From Plantago ovata (taxonomy: Eukaryota; Streptophyta; Magnoliopsida; Lamiales; Plantaginaceae): a stretch of DNA of 64,000 bases. The translations under genes and the position numbers were made by a program. The stretch is taken from positions 90,816,753 to 90,880,752 of the forward strand of contig CM051456.1 of assembly GCA_028274465.1 (NCBI GenBank), read 5' to 3'. This document shows, piece after piece, positions 1 through 11,638 of this stretch. The notes beneath the pieces were generated by a model. That model was given only the letters and a program-made list of their open reading frames with translations. It was not told the DNA's origin and did not search any database. How positions within the stretch are numbered: the stretch's first letter is position 1; each line of letters opens with the position of its first letter.

Positions 1-1039
1 GAACGAAACCTTGTTCTCCACCAAACTTGGGACTTATAATCAGCAACACTATGCTTGATTAAATTCCCCCTGAATTTCACGCTTGAAAAAAGGTGTTTAT
101 CAGTTAGAGAGGTTTGGGATGAGATGACTTGATTATAACTTATTCAGCTACAACAAGTAATCTAAGAAACAAAACTTTGAATACTTTGCAGTAAACAAGT
201 TAGATTGTTTCTGGTGTCAAAACTTGTTCTTGTTCGAAAGAAAGAACACTTAACTAATTTCTTAGCCGTGAATGTTCTACTTCTTCACAAGTAGCTTTTT
301 CAAGCTTTAAGTCTTGGAACGGATCAAATGGCAGTAAAGAGTATAGAAGGGTTTGAGTGTTTAAGCACAAGTGAGAGTTTGATCACGTTGTTGACACACT
401 TCAACTCTTTGCCGGATGACCTCTATTTATAGTGAATCAAGGGAGCCGTTTGAATTTCAAATTCTAAGGCTTTGTCTTCTAGTCTTCATGTTCTTCGCAT
501 GTTTACTTTTGCGTTTAATGTTCATTTGAATGAAATTCAAATATGAACGTTGGAGCGCAAATGCAAGTACTTTCAGCAAGGAGGTCACATATGTATTTCA
601 ACAAGTGGTCAGTCTCAGTTTCAGCAAGCACAACCTACTCTGTCATATAGATTTTCACTTATGCAAGTTGTTGCTGAAGTTTCCACTTTCTGAGCAACAT
701 GTGCCTTTGTAGATACCATCTTCAGAAATCTTCTTTAGTCTTCAGTCTTCGAATTCTTCAAGTTTCTGAACGGTTCTAATGCTTCAATAGTTTGTTTGTG
801 TAAACAAAGTACATCATCAGCAAATGCTTCAATCGGTTGTTTTTCTTTTCAGAAAACAAGATACATCATAAGCAGAACTAAAGCACCTAACTAGTACCTA
901 CACTAAGTCTTCAGCAAACGTTCCTCTTTTACAATGTCCTTAAAATTATAAATTCCTATGGACCTTAAGAGTACTAGTTACTGGACTTTCCTTAATTTAG
1001 CATGGTTAATTGCTCATCAAAATTACAAGTTTCCTAACA
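1..1039 (-). mobile_element. Sirevirus-like Copia LTR, partial, inverted
   Basis: This stretch is the reverse complement of the LTR at 11639-13143. It ends at 1039 with the complement of the LTR start TGTTAGGAAACTTG. The shared TATA box lies at 424-431 (TATTTATA on +). The window begins part-way into the LTR, so a solo LTR and a full element on the minus strand cannot be told apart. The insertion splits a Harbinger transposase reading frame, whose codons resume at 1040. Confidence 0.9.
424..431 (-). promoter_or_regulatory. TATA box of the inverted Sirevirus-like LTR
   Basis: TATAAATA on the minus strand sits at the place equivalent to 12240-12247 in the plus-strand LTR. Its conservation in both LTR copies supports a core promoter role. 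Confidence 0.6.
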
Positions 1040-2099
1040 CTGAGGAATGTTTCATATTGAAATACTCTTCCGGGCTAGTAGGTGCTCTTCTCCCCTCATC
1101 CCACTTTTGCAAGTGATATCTTGATCCTCTATAAGGAGTAAGAAAAGCAGGAGCAAGTGCATAGCCTGAATCAGCAAGGTAGTATTGAGTCTATTGACCT
1201 ATACAGCAATACACATTTGTTAGTGAATTGTTCACATTAATCAATTAAAACTAAAAACTTCAAGTAGTAATATTCACCTTGGGGAATATCTAGTCCCTTT
1301 TCCCTTTGCACTGCATCTCTAAGCACTCTACCATCATTGGCAGAACCCTCTCACCCAGTAAGCATGTATATAAACCGCATATCCCTATCACATACCCCCA
1401 GGACATTAGTTGTGACCACACCTTTCCTATTCCGATACATGAGTTGCTTACTTTCGCGTAGCCGCAATCGAACATGAGTGCCATCCAAAGCTCCAAGGCA
1501 CCCCTACAATATTACAAATCTGTTCAAGTAAGTACATGTATCACAAAATCAAAATGTCTATCAATTTGAAAGTCAAGTAATCCATAAATACAGCTACATA
1601 GTTTTGACGGTGTTTCTTACCACAAAATGTCTCCAAGGTTCCTCTGTTTCACCTTCTTGCACGGGAGTTGGGTTCACTAAGAGCATGCTATGCAAGCTCA
1701 ACACAGCTTTTAGGACTTCATGAAAGTAAACACTAACAGTTTGTCCAGAACGGCGGAATGCAAACTGGGCCACACGGTTCTTCACGTGGTGACCAAGAAT
1801 TTCCATGAATATATCAGCTTTCTCTTCTACTGTGACATATCTACCGTCAGCGATACCTCCCTATTCCTCAACAACCAACAAAACTGCCTAAATGCGTACA
1901 TGTTCATTCGGAGAACATTCTTGCAATAGGTATCATTAGTCAAGGTGAGCCTGTCAATGTACTGAACTTGGGCTGGGATTTTCTCATTTAAGGAATATGA
2001 ATGGGGACGCTTACGGGATGCATTACGAGGGCGAACGTGTCTCATGTAATATCGTAGGACCAACAAACACATTCCAATTGACATAAGCACTATCTCCAA
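1040..2099 (-). pseudogene. PIF/Harbinger transposase (DDE_4), broken
   Basis: Reading the minus strand from the ATG at 2099 gives a Harbinger-type N-terminal region (Y-rich, then a stretch ending VDMSQ). The stretch HHVKNR...FRRSGQTVSVYFH follows at about 1806-1700. After a probable intron (about 1640-1505) comes CLGALDGTHVRLRLRESKQ with the first catalytic Asp. MLTG-stop-EGSANDGRVL follows with the second Asp; the stop is where the family has Trp. A second probable intron (about 1280-1200) precedes YYLADSGYALAPAFLTPYRG. The frame is then cut at 1039 by the Sirevirus-like LTR just after PEEYFNMKHSS. The last catalytic acidic residue is not in the window. The family cuts and pastes Harbinger DNA transposons; this copy is dead. 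Confidence 0.85.
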
Positions 2100-2978
2100 G
2101 TTGCTAACTACCTCTCATCCATCGCCAAATAAACTAACAATTACACGTAGAAGTTTTGTTAAACCTTAATTTCAGGAACTGAAGCTATCTGTATTAAGCC
2201 CATAGCAAAGTAATTCCTCACAATAGTACATACTCAAGCTATTTGTTTGCAATTATCAAGAAATAGGTGTAAGTTCAAACTCAAGCAGCAATAGCACATT
2301 CAAAGTAGCACACAACAAAACAAACCATACACTGCAAATACAGTTCACCTTCCCTATATCGAAGTCAACTTTCAAAAATCAAATGTAGAACAATAGGTTG
2401 TTAAAGGATTACAAAAATTACCTGAAAGCCGTTACAGTAACTCCAAACTAGGAAACAGAAATTACAAATTGAGAGCTCCAATGAATCCCTAATGCAGCAT
2501 AGAAACATAAACAATAGGAGTTAAACGAATTCTGAGCAAAAGAGATGAAATTTCAATCGGAAAGTTGAAATGGAAATTTACCTGGCGGCTGAGATTGAGG
2601 ACGAAGATGAAAACAATGAAACAAGCCACAATGGTTTAGGGCTACAACATTGGCTCCTTTTTTTTGGGGGGGGGGGGGAAATCAGATTTTCGCTGGAATT
2701 CTCGGAGGGAGAAGCGGCTTCCGTCGCCATCAAAGTCGCTTTTCGGTGGGGCTAGAACGATGCTATTTTGATTTTCTGTTTGTGGTATTTTAGGTATTAG
2801 CATTTAATGATAGGGGTATGAAGGACATTGCACATTTGGGCTGAAATCTCCAAATGGGGGATTTGTGAAATATCTACCCCCCTAGGTATTTCAATTATGC
2901 AAAAGTACAAAGGCCGGGGGGGGGGGGATTTTTCAAATGACAAGCCCGGAGTGCCAAGTGCACTTGTACCAAACGAGG
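2100..2978 (-). mobile_element. 5' non-coding part and probable end of the Harbinger element
   Basis: No coding region is seen here. There are two long G tracts on + (13 G at 2666-2678, 12 G at 2916-2927). The sequence GTACCAAACGAGG at 2966-2978 read on the minus strand (CCTCGTTTGGTAC) resembles a Harbinger/Tourist terminal inverted repeat, so I place the right end of the transposon here. The left end would lie beyond the LTR insertion, so pairing of the ends cannot be checked. Confidence 0.5.
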
Positions 2979-3078
2979 TATTTGAAGGGATATGATAGCC
3001 TCTCCTATATAGTAGGAAAGGTCAGGTGCAACTAGCATGCGGTCAGACCAAGCAAAATACGGTCAGTAAATTTCAATA

Positions 3079-3406
3079 TCCTACTATTATATAAAACTGG
3101 ATGGCTATTCTCCACCACATTGATGCTCAATGGCCTCTTTCCTACGTGGCGGAGTAGTCTTCCAAAGATTGATTTATACAAGGTAGTCAACGTCAGCATG
3201 CTGGAATAGTCATTCAATAAAAAAACAATCGCCAATGGTGGGATTCAACCCCAAGTCATGTGTGTGGTGGAATGATTTTCCTACCACTAGGACAAATGAA
3301 TTTTTATTAACAAATCTGTTAAACCGAATAATAGTTTCACTATCAATTACGAATCATCCGGCTTTATATTATATAAAGCCGGATGACTATTCTCCACCAT
3401 ATTGAT
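3079..3406 (-). repeat. tRNA-SINE-like unit, copy 1, and start of copy 2
   Basis: A unit starting near CTGGATGGCTATTCTCCACC (about 3090) runs to about 3355. It restarts at 3381 and continues after the solo LTR at 5483. On the minus strand 3230-3294 looks like a tRNA head: an A-box-like CTAGTGGTAGG (3280-3290) and a decayed B box GGTTGAATCC (3241-3250). An oligo-T follows, then the sequence leading to the palindrome. This is a tRNA-derived SINE or a SINE-bearing unit that was duplicated in tandem. Confidence 0.6.
3354..3386. repeat. 33-bp palindrome at the duplication junction
   Basis: Arms starting TCATCCGGCTTTATAT are followed by one central T and the exact reverse complement. The palindrome lies at the border between the two copies of the SINE-like unit, which suggests it arose when the unit was duplicated. 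Confidence 0.85.
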
Positions 3407-5482
3407 TGATAGTGTATATGTCCTAGAGACAGTCCTTACTAAGGGCATGGTGTCCTTGTAGAGGGCATATATGTACTATTACACAGGTCGACGTAATATA
3501 ATATATGTTTTTTGCATTTTACTATTGAGTATCGCTTTCATATTTATATTACACCAGGCTGCAGCATGTCATATCTTTATTACTGTCTATATTGATATTA
3601 AACATGTCCCCTCGGATAGATGACCGATCACACAGATAGTGGGAGCTATGTGAGTAATCATCTATCCCAAACTCTCCCTAGTCGAGGTTCATCTCGAATG
3701 TGGGGGTCTGAATGAATCAGACAAGACTAGTATGCGTGGAGGTTATACTTGTTGGAGCAAGTGTGAGCCGATCCCACGGCCACGGAACGGATTGTTGGAC
3801 AATCGAGAAACGTTCCCATAACTGCGCATAGTTGTTCGAAGAAGCTTTATCGAACAATGGAAGTACCCACCGGACACTCCCATCGATGTATACTCTACAC
3901 CGAAGTGTCTATGGGAACCGGTGAGTTGTCGAAGTGATGCCAGTCGTCCTTTGTACTTACAGGACTTTATCATCACATTTGTTGCCCCATATCCTTGGTG
4001 GACCCGTCGATCTCAGCTCTGAATAAGCAGCTGACCTAAGACACGATCCAGGATTATGGCTACATACAAATGAGGGTGATAAGTGATTCTGTGAAGGATT
4101 CATCTCTCAAGTGTAGCACAGGAGAGCACTGCTCATAGTCTGCATAGTTGTGTTGGTAAAGTCACTGGCCAGTGCAAATGATATATTATGATGGTCATAA
4201 CTATATCTTAACCAAGCAACTCCCTGAGACACCCGTGGATGTATTATTGGGATAGACACTTCATCGATCCTAGATACATTCGAGCAAGTCAGATGAAGGG
4301 ACGTTACCATCGCCGCGTTGAGCGCAACAGGCTTCGCAACGAAAGGGTTAGCTTTGAGAAACCTCTCAAACATCCTCGCGTATTAATATTGCAAATGGAA
4401 CCGTCTAGGAATTCCATGTTGCCTAGTCTAGGACTTGCTTAATACGATGAGGCCCTATGGGTCACACTATGTGGTGATTCAGCCTATCAGAATATCATTG
4501 AAGATGGAATCGCAATTAATTTGGAATTAATTGTGATTGATGGGTTATAATTGATTTGGAATTAATTATAATATTTGGTGGCTCAATTAATGATTTGGAA
4601 TTATTAATTGAATTGGATAATTAATTGTATTTTATGTAAATACAATTAAAGATTATATTTTGGAAATATAATGGAGGTTTGATTAGAAAGGATATGTTAA
4701 TTTAGAATTAACATATGCACTTGGGCAAAATCTACTTGGAGTTTGAATTGCCTTAGAACTATAAGTGGGTCCCAAAATTGGGACCCACCTACTGTACCTA
4801 GGAGGCGCGCGCGCGCGCGCGCATGAGTATGGGAAGAAGTTCGATTCCTTCCTCTATTAGAAGTCCAAGGGATAAGTTAGATTTTCCTGATTGAGTTTTA
4901 ATTTGATTGGGAATGAATCTAGACTTGATATTGGTTTCCTTGTGCGATAAGAATTAGATTCTTATTCCTTTACGAAGTCTAATTGCTTATGCTTTAGACT
5001 TTTATAGACTACTATATATAGTAGACTATTAGAGAGCTTTGGATACAGTTTTACACACAGTTATTCTACCCAGTTTTCTTAGAGAAAATAAAAAGCTCTC
5101 CCCTCCTCTTTAGCCACCCGCGCACGCCACCTCATCGGAGGAATCGCCGCCCCGTCTTCTTGGTCACACAAAGAATATCCTAGCATTCTTCCGATAGGCT
5201 GTTCATCCGTGGATACCAAGGTTGAGGTTCTAGGAGCTGGAAACTAACTCTTATTGTCTTGCAGATATACAGAGTATTGTAGATATCTTCGACTTCGACG
5301 AAGGAGTAGATACACCGGAATATTACCAAGACTTGGAAGCTGCTTTGGAAGTAAGGTTAGTCTTCTAATTGACGTGTTTATATATATACGACATATGCAT
5401 AATCAATTAACATGTATGTTAAGAAAAATTTTTGAAATTCCGCTGCGTACACTAGGGGTAACTCTGACCATATTTTCTTACA
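3407..5482 (+). mobile_element. Solo LTR of the Copia family found at 32022-43803
   Basis: The stretch starts TGATAGTGTATATG and ends TATTTTCTTACA. It matches the LTR at 32508-34585 in opposite orientation. It is flanked by TTGAT (3402-3406) and GTGAT (5483-5487), a five-base target duplication with one change. No internal region follows, so the element was removed by LTR-LTR recombination. It contains a TATA box at 5013-5020 and a pure (GC)9 run at 4805-4822. Small ORFs inside look fortuitous. Confidence 0.92.
5013..5020 (+). promoter_or_regulatory. TATA box in the solo Copia LTR
   Basis: TATATATA lies inside CTATATATAG, followed about 15 bases later by ATTAGAGAGC, the likely start region of the R segment. 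The same TATA sits in the LTR at 32508-34585. Confidence 0.55.
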
Positions 5483-5745
5483 GTGATGCCCAATGCCCTC
5501 TTTCCTATGTGGTGGCGTAGTCTTCCAAAGATTGAGTTATAAAAGGTAAGTTTGTCCACGTCAGCATGCTGGAATAGCCATTCAATAAAAAAAAAGATCG
5601 CCAATGGTGGGATTCGAACCCGAGTCATTTGTGTGGTGGAATGATTTCCCTACCACTAGGACAAGTGAATTTTTGTTAACTAATGTGTTAAACCAAATAA
5701 TAGTGTCACTATAAATTTACATACCGAGTAAACCGCATATGTTAT
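5483..5745 (-). repeat. tRNA-SINE-like unit, rest of copy 2
   Basis: This continues the copy split by the solo LTR. On the minus strand 5599-5664 reads as a tRNA-like head. It has A-box-like CTAGTGGTAGG and a perfect B box GGTTCGAATCC (5610-5620). An oligo-T, as expected for a Pol III terminator, follows at 5587-5595. The 5' end cannot pair with the end of the T arm, so this is a SINE head and not a working tRNA gene. Confidence 0.65.
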
Positions 5746-7378
5746 GCGGTCAGCCGTGTTAATTAATGAGCATTAATTGACACCAATGAAACGTACTATT
5801 TTTTTTGACCCATTTTTATTGCACCGGTTTTATTACTTTTATGATTGTAATTATGTTTGTTGACTCTGACATGAATGCCGTTACGTGTATAAATTGAGAT
5901 CAAATCGAAAGCTATTTCTCCACTGTGGCACTGCCTCCGTCTCTACTTTCACTCTCATCGTCATGATTTCCGATTCCACTTTTAGATAAGAACATGTTCT
6001 ACAACCCCCGAAGGTTTTGTACATCGTTTCGTACTATACGACGAAGCATATGATGGAGGATTCATCTTTGTTGTATACTTTTTTTATATCAAACTATGGA
6101 TGTTTAGTGGATGTTCATGAAAGTCGTGGACCTTTTTCAAGATTCATAAGGATCCAATCCTCGACGAACGCTTAAACATATGGTGCCAAGACCGTATGTT
6201 CGATTTTCATGACTAGAAAAATGCTTCAAAACGAAGTTGTTTTTATGTGCATTACGTTAAGTTAGATTCTTTTTTTTATTTGTCTTATAAATAAGTTATT
6301 GTGTATTCTATATATAGCTTGAAAACATTTATATGAACATCCATATTACCTTTTGTGGATTTTTAATTACGAGCTAGGAGTACTAATTAATTAGGAGTCA
6401 ACCGATTATTGTTAGTCAATTATTTATTAATAAAATAATTTATTAAAGAGTTTGTAATGATAGATGTGTAGTGGAATTGCGGTTCAATAGCTAGATAATC
6501 AATTATTTTAACTACATGACATTTAACTTCCAATGATACGTGGAGTTTTCTATTCTCAGGTCGGGTTTGTACCGATCTGAACTTAGGTTTTAATTGGATG
6601 ACTGACATGTGGCACATAATTCAATTCGGTCCATCCTTTTTGGTTCAAAGTCATTTCTAGTTATATTTTTTGGTACGATCGATTATAATTTTATTTTGTA
6701 ATATTGAAAAATTCTTAGTTGACTGTAATGCTCTTTTTAATAGAATTATTTTTTATTAAGTAAATAATTTCAATTCATATAAAATTACATATATATAACT
6801 CTTTATTAATTACCTCTTAATCACAAAACAACGAAATACCAAATTCATTACTTACAAGTGATTTTCTTTTTGATCTTCTGTATGCGTGAGTTTTTCATTA
6901 CAAATTCATTTGATATAATTAACTACAAATGCTTTTGTTTCCATTTTATTATTGACAACGGAGCCAGCAGCCTATAAACTTCAGAGTTTAATTAGATCAA
7001 TTCCTGCGTGGGAAACCAATTCTCATGAAGAACTCTAACCATAATTCAATCGACTCCAGCAAAATTTGCTGCTTCAGTTCGGATAAACGGAAGCAGAAAG
7101 GTTAATTACTTAATTCTTTTTTTAATCGATTTGAACTGGACTTGTTAAACATCAGAGAATGGTTATTTAAGAGATGATGACAACAAACTAGATAAAATTT
7201 GATGATCAAGAAGACAAATTAAGCAAGAGAGATGAGAAGAAATTGGAGACGGATGATGATGTTTAATTACTAGTTTGTTTGATTTCATTTGGGAAGAAAA
7301 GCTCGTTTGGTTTCGGTAAATAATATAATAGCGGTATCCTTAATTTAGTAATCGGGTTAGAATTGTAAATTGTTATTT
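5746..7378. other. AT-rich intergenic DNA
   Basis: I find no coding region, RNA gene or LTR here. The only structure I can support is the left arm of an inverted repeat (6533-6680), described separately. Confidence 0.6.
6533..6680 (+). repeat. Left arm of an inverted repeat around the gap
   Basis: The segment TTTTCTATTCTCAGGTCGG...GACATGTGGCAC (6546-6615) and then GGTACGATC (6672-6680) reappear inverted at 7521-7611, with many single changes. This could be the terminal repeat of an old DNA transposon whose middle contains the assembly gap. Confidence 0.6.
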
Positions 7379-7478
7379 NNNNNNNNNNNNNNNNNNNNNN
7401 NNNNNNNNNNNNNNNNNNNNNNNNNNNNNNNNNNNNNNNNNNNNNNNNNNNNNNNNNNNNNNNNNNNNNNNNNNNNNN
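7379..7478. other. Assembly gap (100 N)
   Basis: Exactly 100 undetermined bases, the usual placeholder for a gap of unknown size between contigs. Confidence 0.99.
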
Positions 7479-7520
7479 TACTAATATAAATAATTACAAT
7501 ACTTTTTTTTCAAAATTAAA

Positions 7521-7611
7521 GATCGTACCAGTGACACATGTCAACCATCTAATGGAGACCTATGTTTAGGTCGATTCGAAGCCGACCTGAAAATAGAAAA
7601 GCCCATGATAC
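7521..7611 (-). repeat. Right arm of the inverted repeat around the gap
   Basis: Read on the minus strand this gives TTTTCTATTTTCAGGTCGG through GACATGTGTCAC to GGTACGATC, matching 6533-6680. The right arm lacks about 50 bases that the left arm has between the last two blocks. Confidence 0.6.
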
Positions 7612-7838
7612 ATAAAGAGCAATTAAATTAGTGTTTAACTTAGTTTTCAATTTCATTGGAATTAACTGAGCAATGAAATTAGTGTTTGGTGATCATTGTT
7701 TCCTATTTTACTTGATCTTTGGCTCCAAAATGACAATAACTAGCGCTAATTATTAATGAATTAACTAATCAATGGAATTAATTAACAATAACTAAGGGCA
7801 TGTAATAGACGTTTCCTATTTTAATTATTTCAAAGGCC

Positions 7839-7847
7839 ATATAAATA
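7839..7847 (+). promoter_or_regulatory. Possible TATA box upstream of the F-box-like gene
   Basis: CATATAAATATT lies about 70 bases before the ATG at 7912, a fitting distance for a plant promoter. This is position-based support only. Confidence 0.35.
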
Positions 7848-7911
7848 TTGCACTTGACATATACTATACTCACCACTTTGACCTAAACAAAACATTCAAT
7901 TATGTAACCTG

Positions 7912-8635
7912 ATGGACAATTCACTTTCCACTGTTCAGTCCGTTGGTGGCATCAAACGCAAGCGTCCAACCGAGTGGTTTGAGCTTGGCATCAAGTTGCA
8001 ATTAAAGATAATGTTCTTAGTTGCAATAAACAGTGTTGCCGATAGCAAAACAGTAATACGATGGTAGAGTCCACTTCTTAACTACATTCTAAATGTTCAT
8101 TCTTTCGCATTCATATAATGTGTCCTAACATGTGTTATCTATTTTATTGGAACTTTTCTAATTACTGTAGCAAGGCATTCTGGTCCATCTTCAAAATGGC
8201 GGAGTTTTACAAATCGGTGAACATTGATGTTGTCCCTAACACAAGATGGAAAACACCTACGTCTTCTGAGCAGGAATTGTTTTTAGGTGTTGGAAGGCTA
8301 ATAATTCAGAGATTTTTTACCGACAGTTAATGGTCGACGTATTCCAACATAGAAGGTTTTTGAAACTTGAAGAACCATTGACCAAGCTCATTACATTTCG
8401 TCACCCAGATGCAACTTACTGTACAATAATTTACAAACTCCTTAGTCCCGATGATACACTACGTGATGAAGGAGTGACAACTTTGACTAGACTCCGAAAT
8501 ACTCAACGTGGTCGATTTAGATTAGAGGCTTGGAGAATTAATCTTATAAATAAATTCACAGAATATAACAATGGACTTTTGTGGCATAAGTTCGATAATG
8601 TGAACCCATATTGCATGGAGCACCAATTACCGTAG
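7912..8635 (+). pseudogene. F-box-like protein gene, frameshifted
   Basis: The ATG at 7912 opens a 50-codon exon that ends at 8063 in IKLQLKIMFLVAINSVADSK. An intron 8064-8170 (GTAGAG...CTGTAG) restores the frame. Splicing gives VIR-CKAFW, the end of an F-box as in plant F-box families (two-helix leucine core followed by C-K-x-F). Exon 2 runs to a stop at 8328-8330. A second frame, 8330-8635, goes on with a HPDATYC stretch that recalls the NPEAxY motif of At2g35280-like F-box proteins. I read this as one gene broken by a frameshift near 8325. F-box proteins are substrate adaptors of SCF ubiquitin ligases. The family call rests on the F-box pattern and gene structure only. Confidence 0.45.
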
Positions 8636-9147
8636 TGAATAAATTGTTTTCCTTGGTTCTTAACTAACGTGTTTGAAACTTCGACAAAAATAGATTAAGG
8701 TTATAATTTAGCAAATCATAATAAGTTTGATTATAATTTAATTTGAATCGGTACATGCAAACGCTAATAGGTGATTGATATTGAATATCACAAAATTAAT
8801 ATTGAATAACTACGTAACTCACTACCATATTGAGTCCTTTGACTCTAGTCTAAGAGGCTGGGTACATGATTGAGTGAAGCAAGCATTAATTAAGCTTATT
8901 AGCGGAGATTGATTAATTTACTAAAAAGGGTCTAAACTGACATTATGTCAATTAATAGAATATGGAGCCTTTGGGGAGTTGATAGTGGAGCTTGATTATT
9001 TCCACTAATATCGCTTTCATGATCCACATATATAATAATGTCAATTATGCCCAGATTACGTTTCTATGGGAGTATTTCTTGGCTGACACCATATTCCAAG
9101 AAAAAAAATTATAACGTCTTTCACATCTCCAAAACCTAACCTTATAA
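8636..9147 (+). other. Spacer between the two F-box-like units
   Basis: AT-rich sequence with no recognisable gene or repeat. Confidence 0.5.
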
Positions 9148-9510
9148 ATGCTATATGCATTTTCCAATATATCGAAGCTAAAAAAACCAGTAGACCTTGA
9201 AGCAAAAATGGAACCTTTTCTACAACTCCCTGATGATTTCGAACTTGGTTTTCTACAAAATGTCGAGGCATATGATGAGACTCTTCGAATAACCAGAGAA
9301 AAGTGGGCAGAGCTGGACGATGAACTCCAACTGAATATAATGTTTAAACTTGCTACGGTCAACAAAACAAACTGTCAATGTGTTCTTCAAGTGTAAGTCA
9401 ATTTTTTTTTTTTTTTTAATACAAAAATTTATTCTAGACTTTCTTATTTACTATTCTTATTCAATATATTTTGCAGTGAGAAGAAATTCCAAGAAATCAC
9501 CAAGATGGGT
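9148..9510 (+). pseudogene. Second F-box-like exon joined to Helitron helicase
   Basis: The frame from 9148 ends with WAELDDELQLNIMFKLATVN, which aligns with WFELGIKLQLKIMFLVAIN of the upstream F-box-like gene. A donor at about 9391 (AAGT|GTAAGTC) and an acceptor at 9475 (TTTTGCAG) would continue the domain as LQVEKKFQEITKMG. That is again the V-x-K-x-F end of an F-box. Within about 15 codons the sequence becomes Helitron helicase (LIAEELAYDVEQM). This is either a captured F-box fragment inside a Helitron or a Helitron inserted into a duplicated F-box gene. Confidence 0.4.
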
Positions 9511-11277
9511 TGAACAATTTAATTGCCGAAGAGTTGGCTTATGATGTGGAGCAGATGAAATCTAAACACTTGCAGTTATAGGCCTCCTTGACGGATGAAC
9601 AGAGGAATGTTTACCACACAACTATGGATGTTATTTTATCTGGTGAGGTTGGAGTGTTTTTCCTGTATGGTTATGGTGGCACCAGAAAAACTTTTCTCTA
9701 GAAGACTTTATGTTCTGCCATACGTGGAAGGGGTGAAATCATGCTTCCTATCGCGTCGAGTGGAATGCCTCGCTCCTTTTACCCAGGGGCGTACAACTCA
9801 CTCTAGGTTCGACATTCCATTGCAGGTAGACGAGACCTCCATCTGTAACAAGATATATCATGGGAGTGATGTGGCGGGATTATTGCTGAAAACAAAACTC
9901 ATTATATGGGATGAGGCTCCCATGATGAATAAGTTTTGTTTTGAGGCTCTTGACCGAAGTCTTCGGGATATTTTTAGACATGCAAATGGTTATGAGTCTA
10001 GCAAGCCTTTTGGTGGATTGGTAGTTTTTTTCGGCGGTGATTTTAGACAGATATTGCCCGTTGTGACCAAGGGGAGTAGACAGGATATAGTTCATGCATC
10101 TGTATGTTATTCGAAAAAAATATGGAGATCATGTACTGTTTTGAAGCTCACTAAGAACATGCGTTTACAGGTTTTTTAAAGTCTTCCTATTTTATTTTAT
10201 ACGTTCTTCTATATTTTCCAGTGTTACTGTTTTTTTGTTTATACCGAAATCATGGAGTAAATCATGATGTATGTGATTATCTCATTTGTGTTATGTTATT
10301 ATGATGTAGTCTGGTGGATCTCCAGCAGAGGTTGAAGAAATAAGGTAATTTTATGAGTGGTTGTTGGATGTAGGAGATGGAAATGTTGGAGGAGATAATG
10401 ATGGTGACGTTGACTTTGATTTGCCAGAGGATATACTTATTCGTAATGCATCGGATCCCGTTGCTGTAATAGTGAAAAGCACATATCCCTCCCTCACTGA
10501 CCATATGGGTGATGGTACTTATTTCCAAGACAGGGCAATTCTTGCTCCGACTATTGAGATCGTTGAGTGTATCAATGACTATGTTATGTCATTGTTACCG
10601 GGTAAATATGAATAATTTTTGGTGTTCGTATACAATGTTTAATTTTTGTTGCTATCTAAGTAATTAAGTTTTCCTTATTATATATTTTACCAGGTGATTC
10701 TGTTGAGTATATGAGTTTCGATAGCATTTCTCCCTGATGAGCCATATCATGTTAGGCGAGAAGATGTATACTCAGTAGAGTTCATGAATACCAGAAGAGC
10801 TTCAGGTATGCCAAATCACATCATTAGACTGAAAGTTGGCTTCCCTACTATGCTTCTTCGTAATATTGATCAAGCGGCCGAATTGTGCAATGGCACGAGG
10901 TTGATTGTGGTTAAACTTGGTAAACAAATCATAGAGGCCAAGATGATACATGGAAAGAACGCTGGAAATAGGATATTCATTCCACGTATGATTCTGTCAC
11001 CTTCAGATTTTACAAAATTCCCTATTAGATTCCAGCGAAGACAGTTTCCTATCTCAGTATGTTATACGATGACTATTAATAAGAGTCAAGGGCAGCCTGT
11101 TTCTAATGTTAGCCTCTATCTTTCCGAAGCCCGTCTTTAGTCACGGCCAGTTGTACGTTGCTTTCTCGGGAGTTACAACAAAGAAAGGTCTAAAAGTGTT
11201 AATAGTTGATGAAGATGAACAAGTGACTGGGACTATCACCAACGTCGTATATAAGGAGGTTCTTTGCAATCTATGAA
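9500..11277 (+). pseudogene. Helitron PIF1-type helicase, broken
   Basis: The order is that of the helicase half of plant Helitron RepHel. LIAEELAYDVEQM (about 9516) and SLTDEQRNVYHTTMDVILSG come first. The Walker A loop reads GYGGTRKT (9670-9693), where the family has GGTGKT, so a key Gly is lost. Walker B LIIWDEAPMM (9900-9929) is intact, followed by FFGGDFRQILPVV (10026-10064). The C-terminal part PNHIIRLKVGFPTMLLRNID (10810-10869), TINKSQGQ, then SHGQLYVAFS and NVVYKEVLCNL ends at 11277. There are stops or frameshifts near 9580, 9693, 9740 and 11139, and probable introns near 10180-10310 and 10610-10695. No HUH replicase domain is visible upstream, so the Rep half is missing or outside the copy. 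Confidence 0.88.
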
Positions 11278-11638
11278 GTATTTTTTAACTCTCCTTTCAC
11301 TCATATAATTATATAGTATATTTTTGTTGTTCAGTTTAATAACCATTGTATTTAATGTTGTATGTGTGTTTTAACTAATTGCTATAAATTTATAAATATT
11401 TTGCAGGGTTTACCAGTCACATCATGACCTGACTACGCCTGGACTACCTTTTGAATTAAGGAATAATTACAATTTAGTGATACTTTTGAAACTCTTTTAT
11501 CAAATTAGTATAACCTAAAAAATTTCTATCAAAATAGTAAATACTTATTTATTAATTGGTGAAACTTCTAATTTTCGTAGTACTTAACGTTAATTATGTT
11601 CCTAAATCTTCTCTAACTACTCTCATTATATAACATAT
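11278..11638 (+). other. AT-rich DNA after the Helitron helicase
   Basis: No gene is seen. I looked for a Helitron 3' end (hairpin then CTRR) and could not find a convincing one. Confidence 0.5.

Noticed and set aside
2570..2755. 61-codon frame across a G13 run
   Set aside because: Depends on reading through a homopolymer in Harbinger non-coding DNA; no similarity recognised.
3743..4442. Small frames in the solo Copia LTR and at 33547-34035
   Set aside because: They lie within LTR sequence in both orientations and have no domain.
4805..4822. (GC)9 run as a functional Z-DNA element
   Set aside because: Other LTR copies have only short interrupted GC runs, so it is best seen as a microsatellite expansion.
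5599..5664. tRNA gene on the minus strand
   Set aside because: Good A and B boxes and a T run, but no acceptor stem; the unit is duplicated like a SINE.
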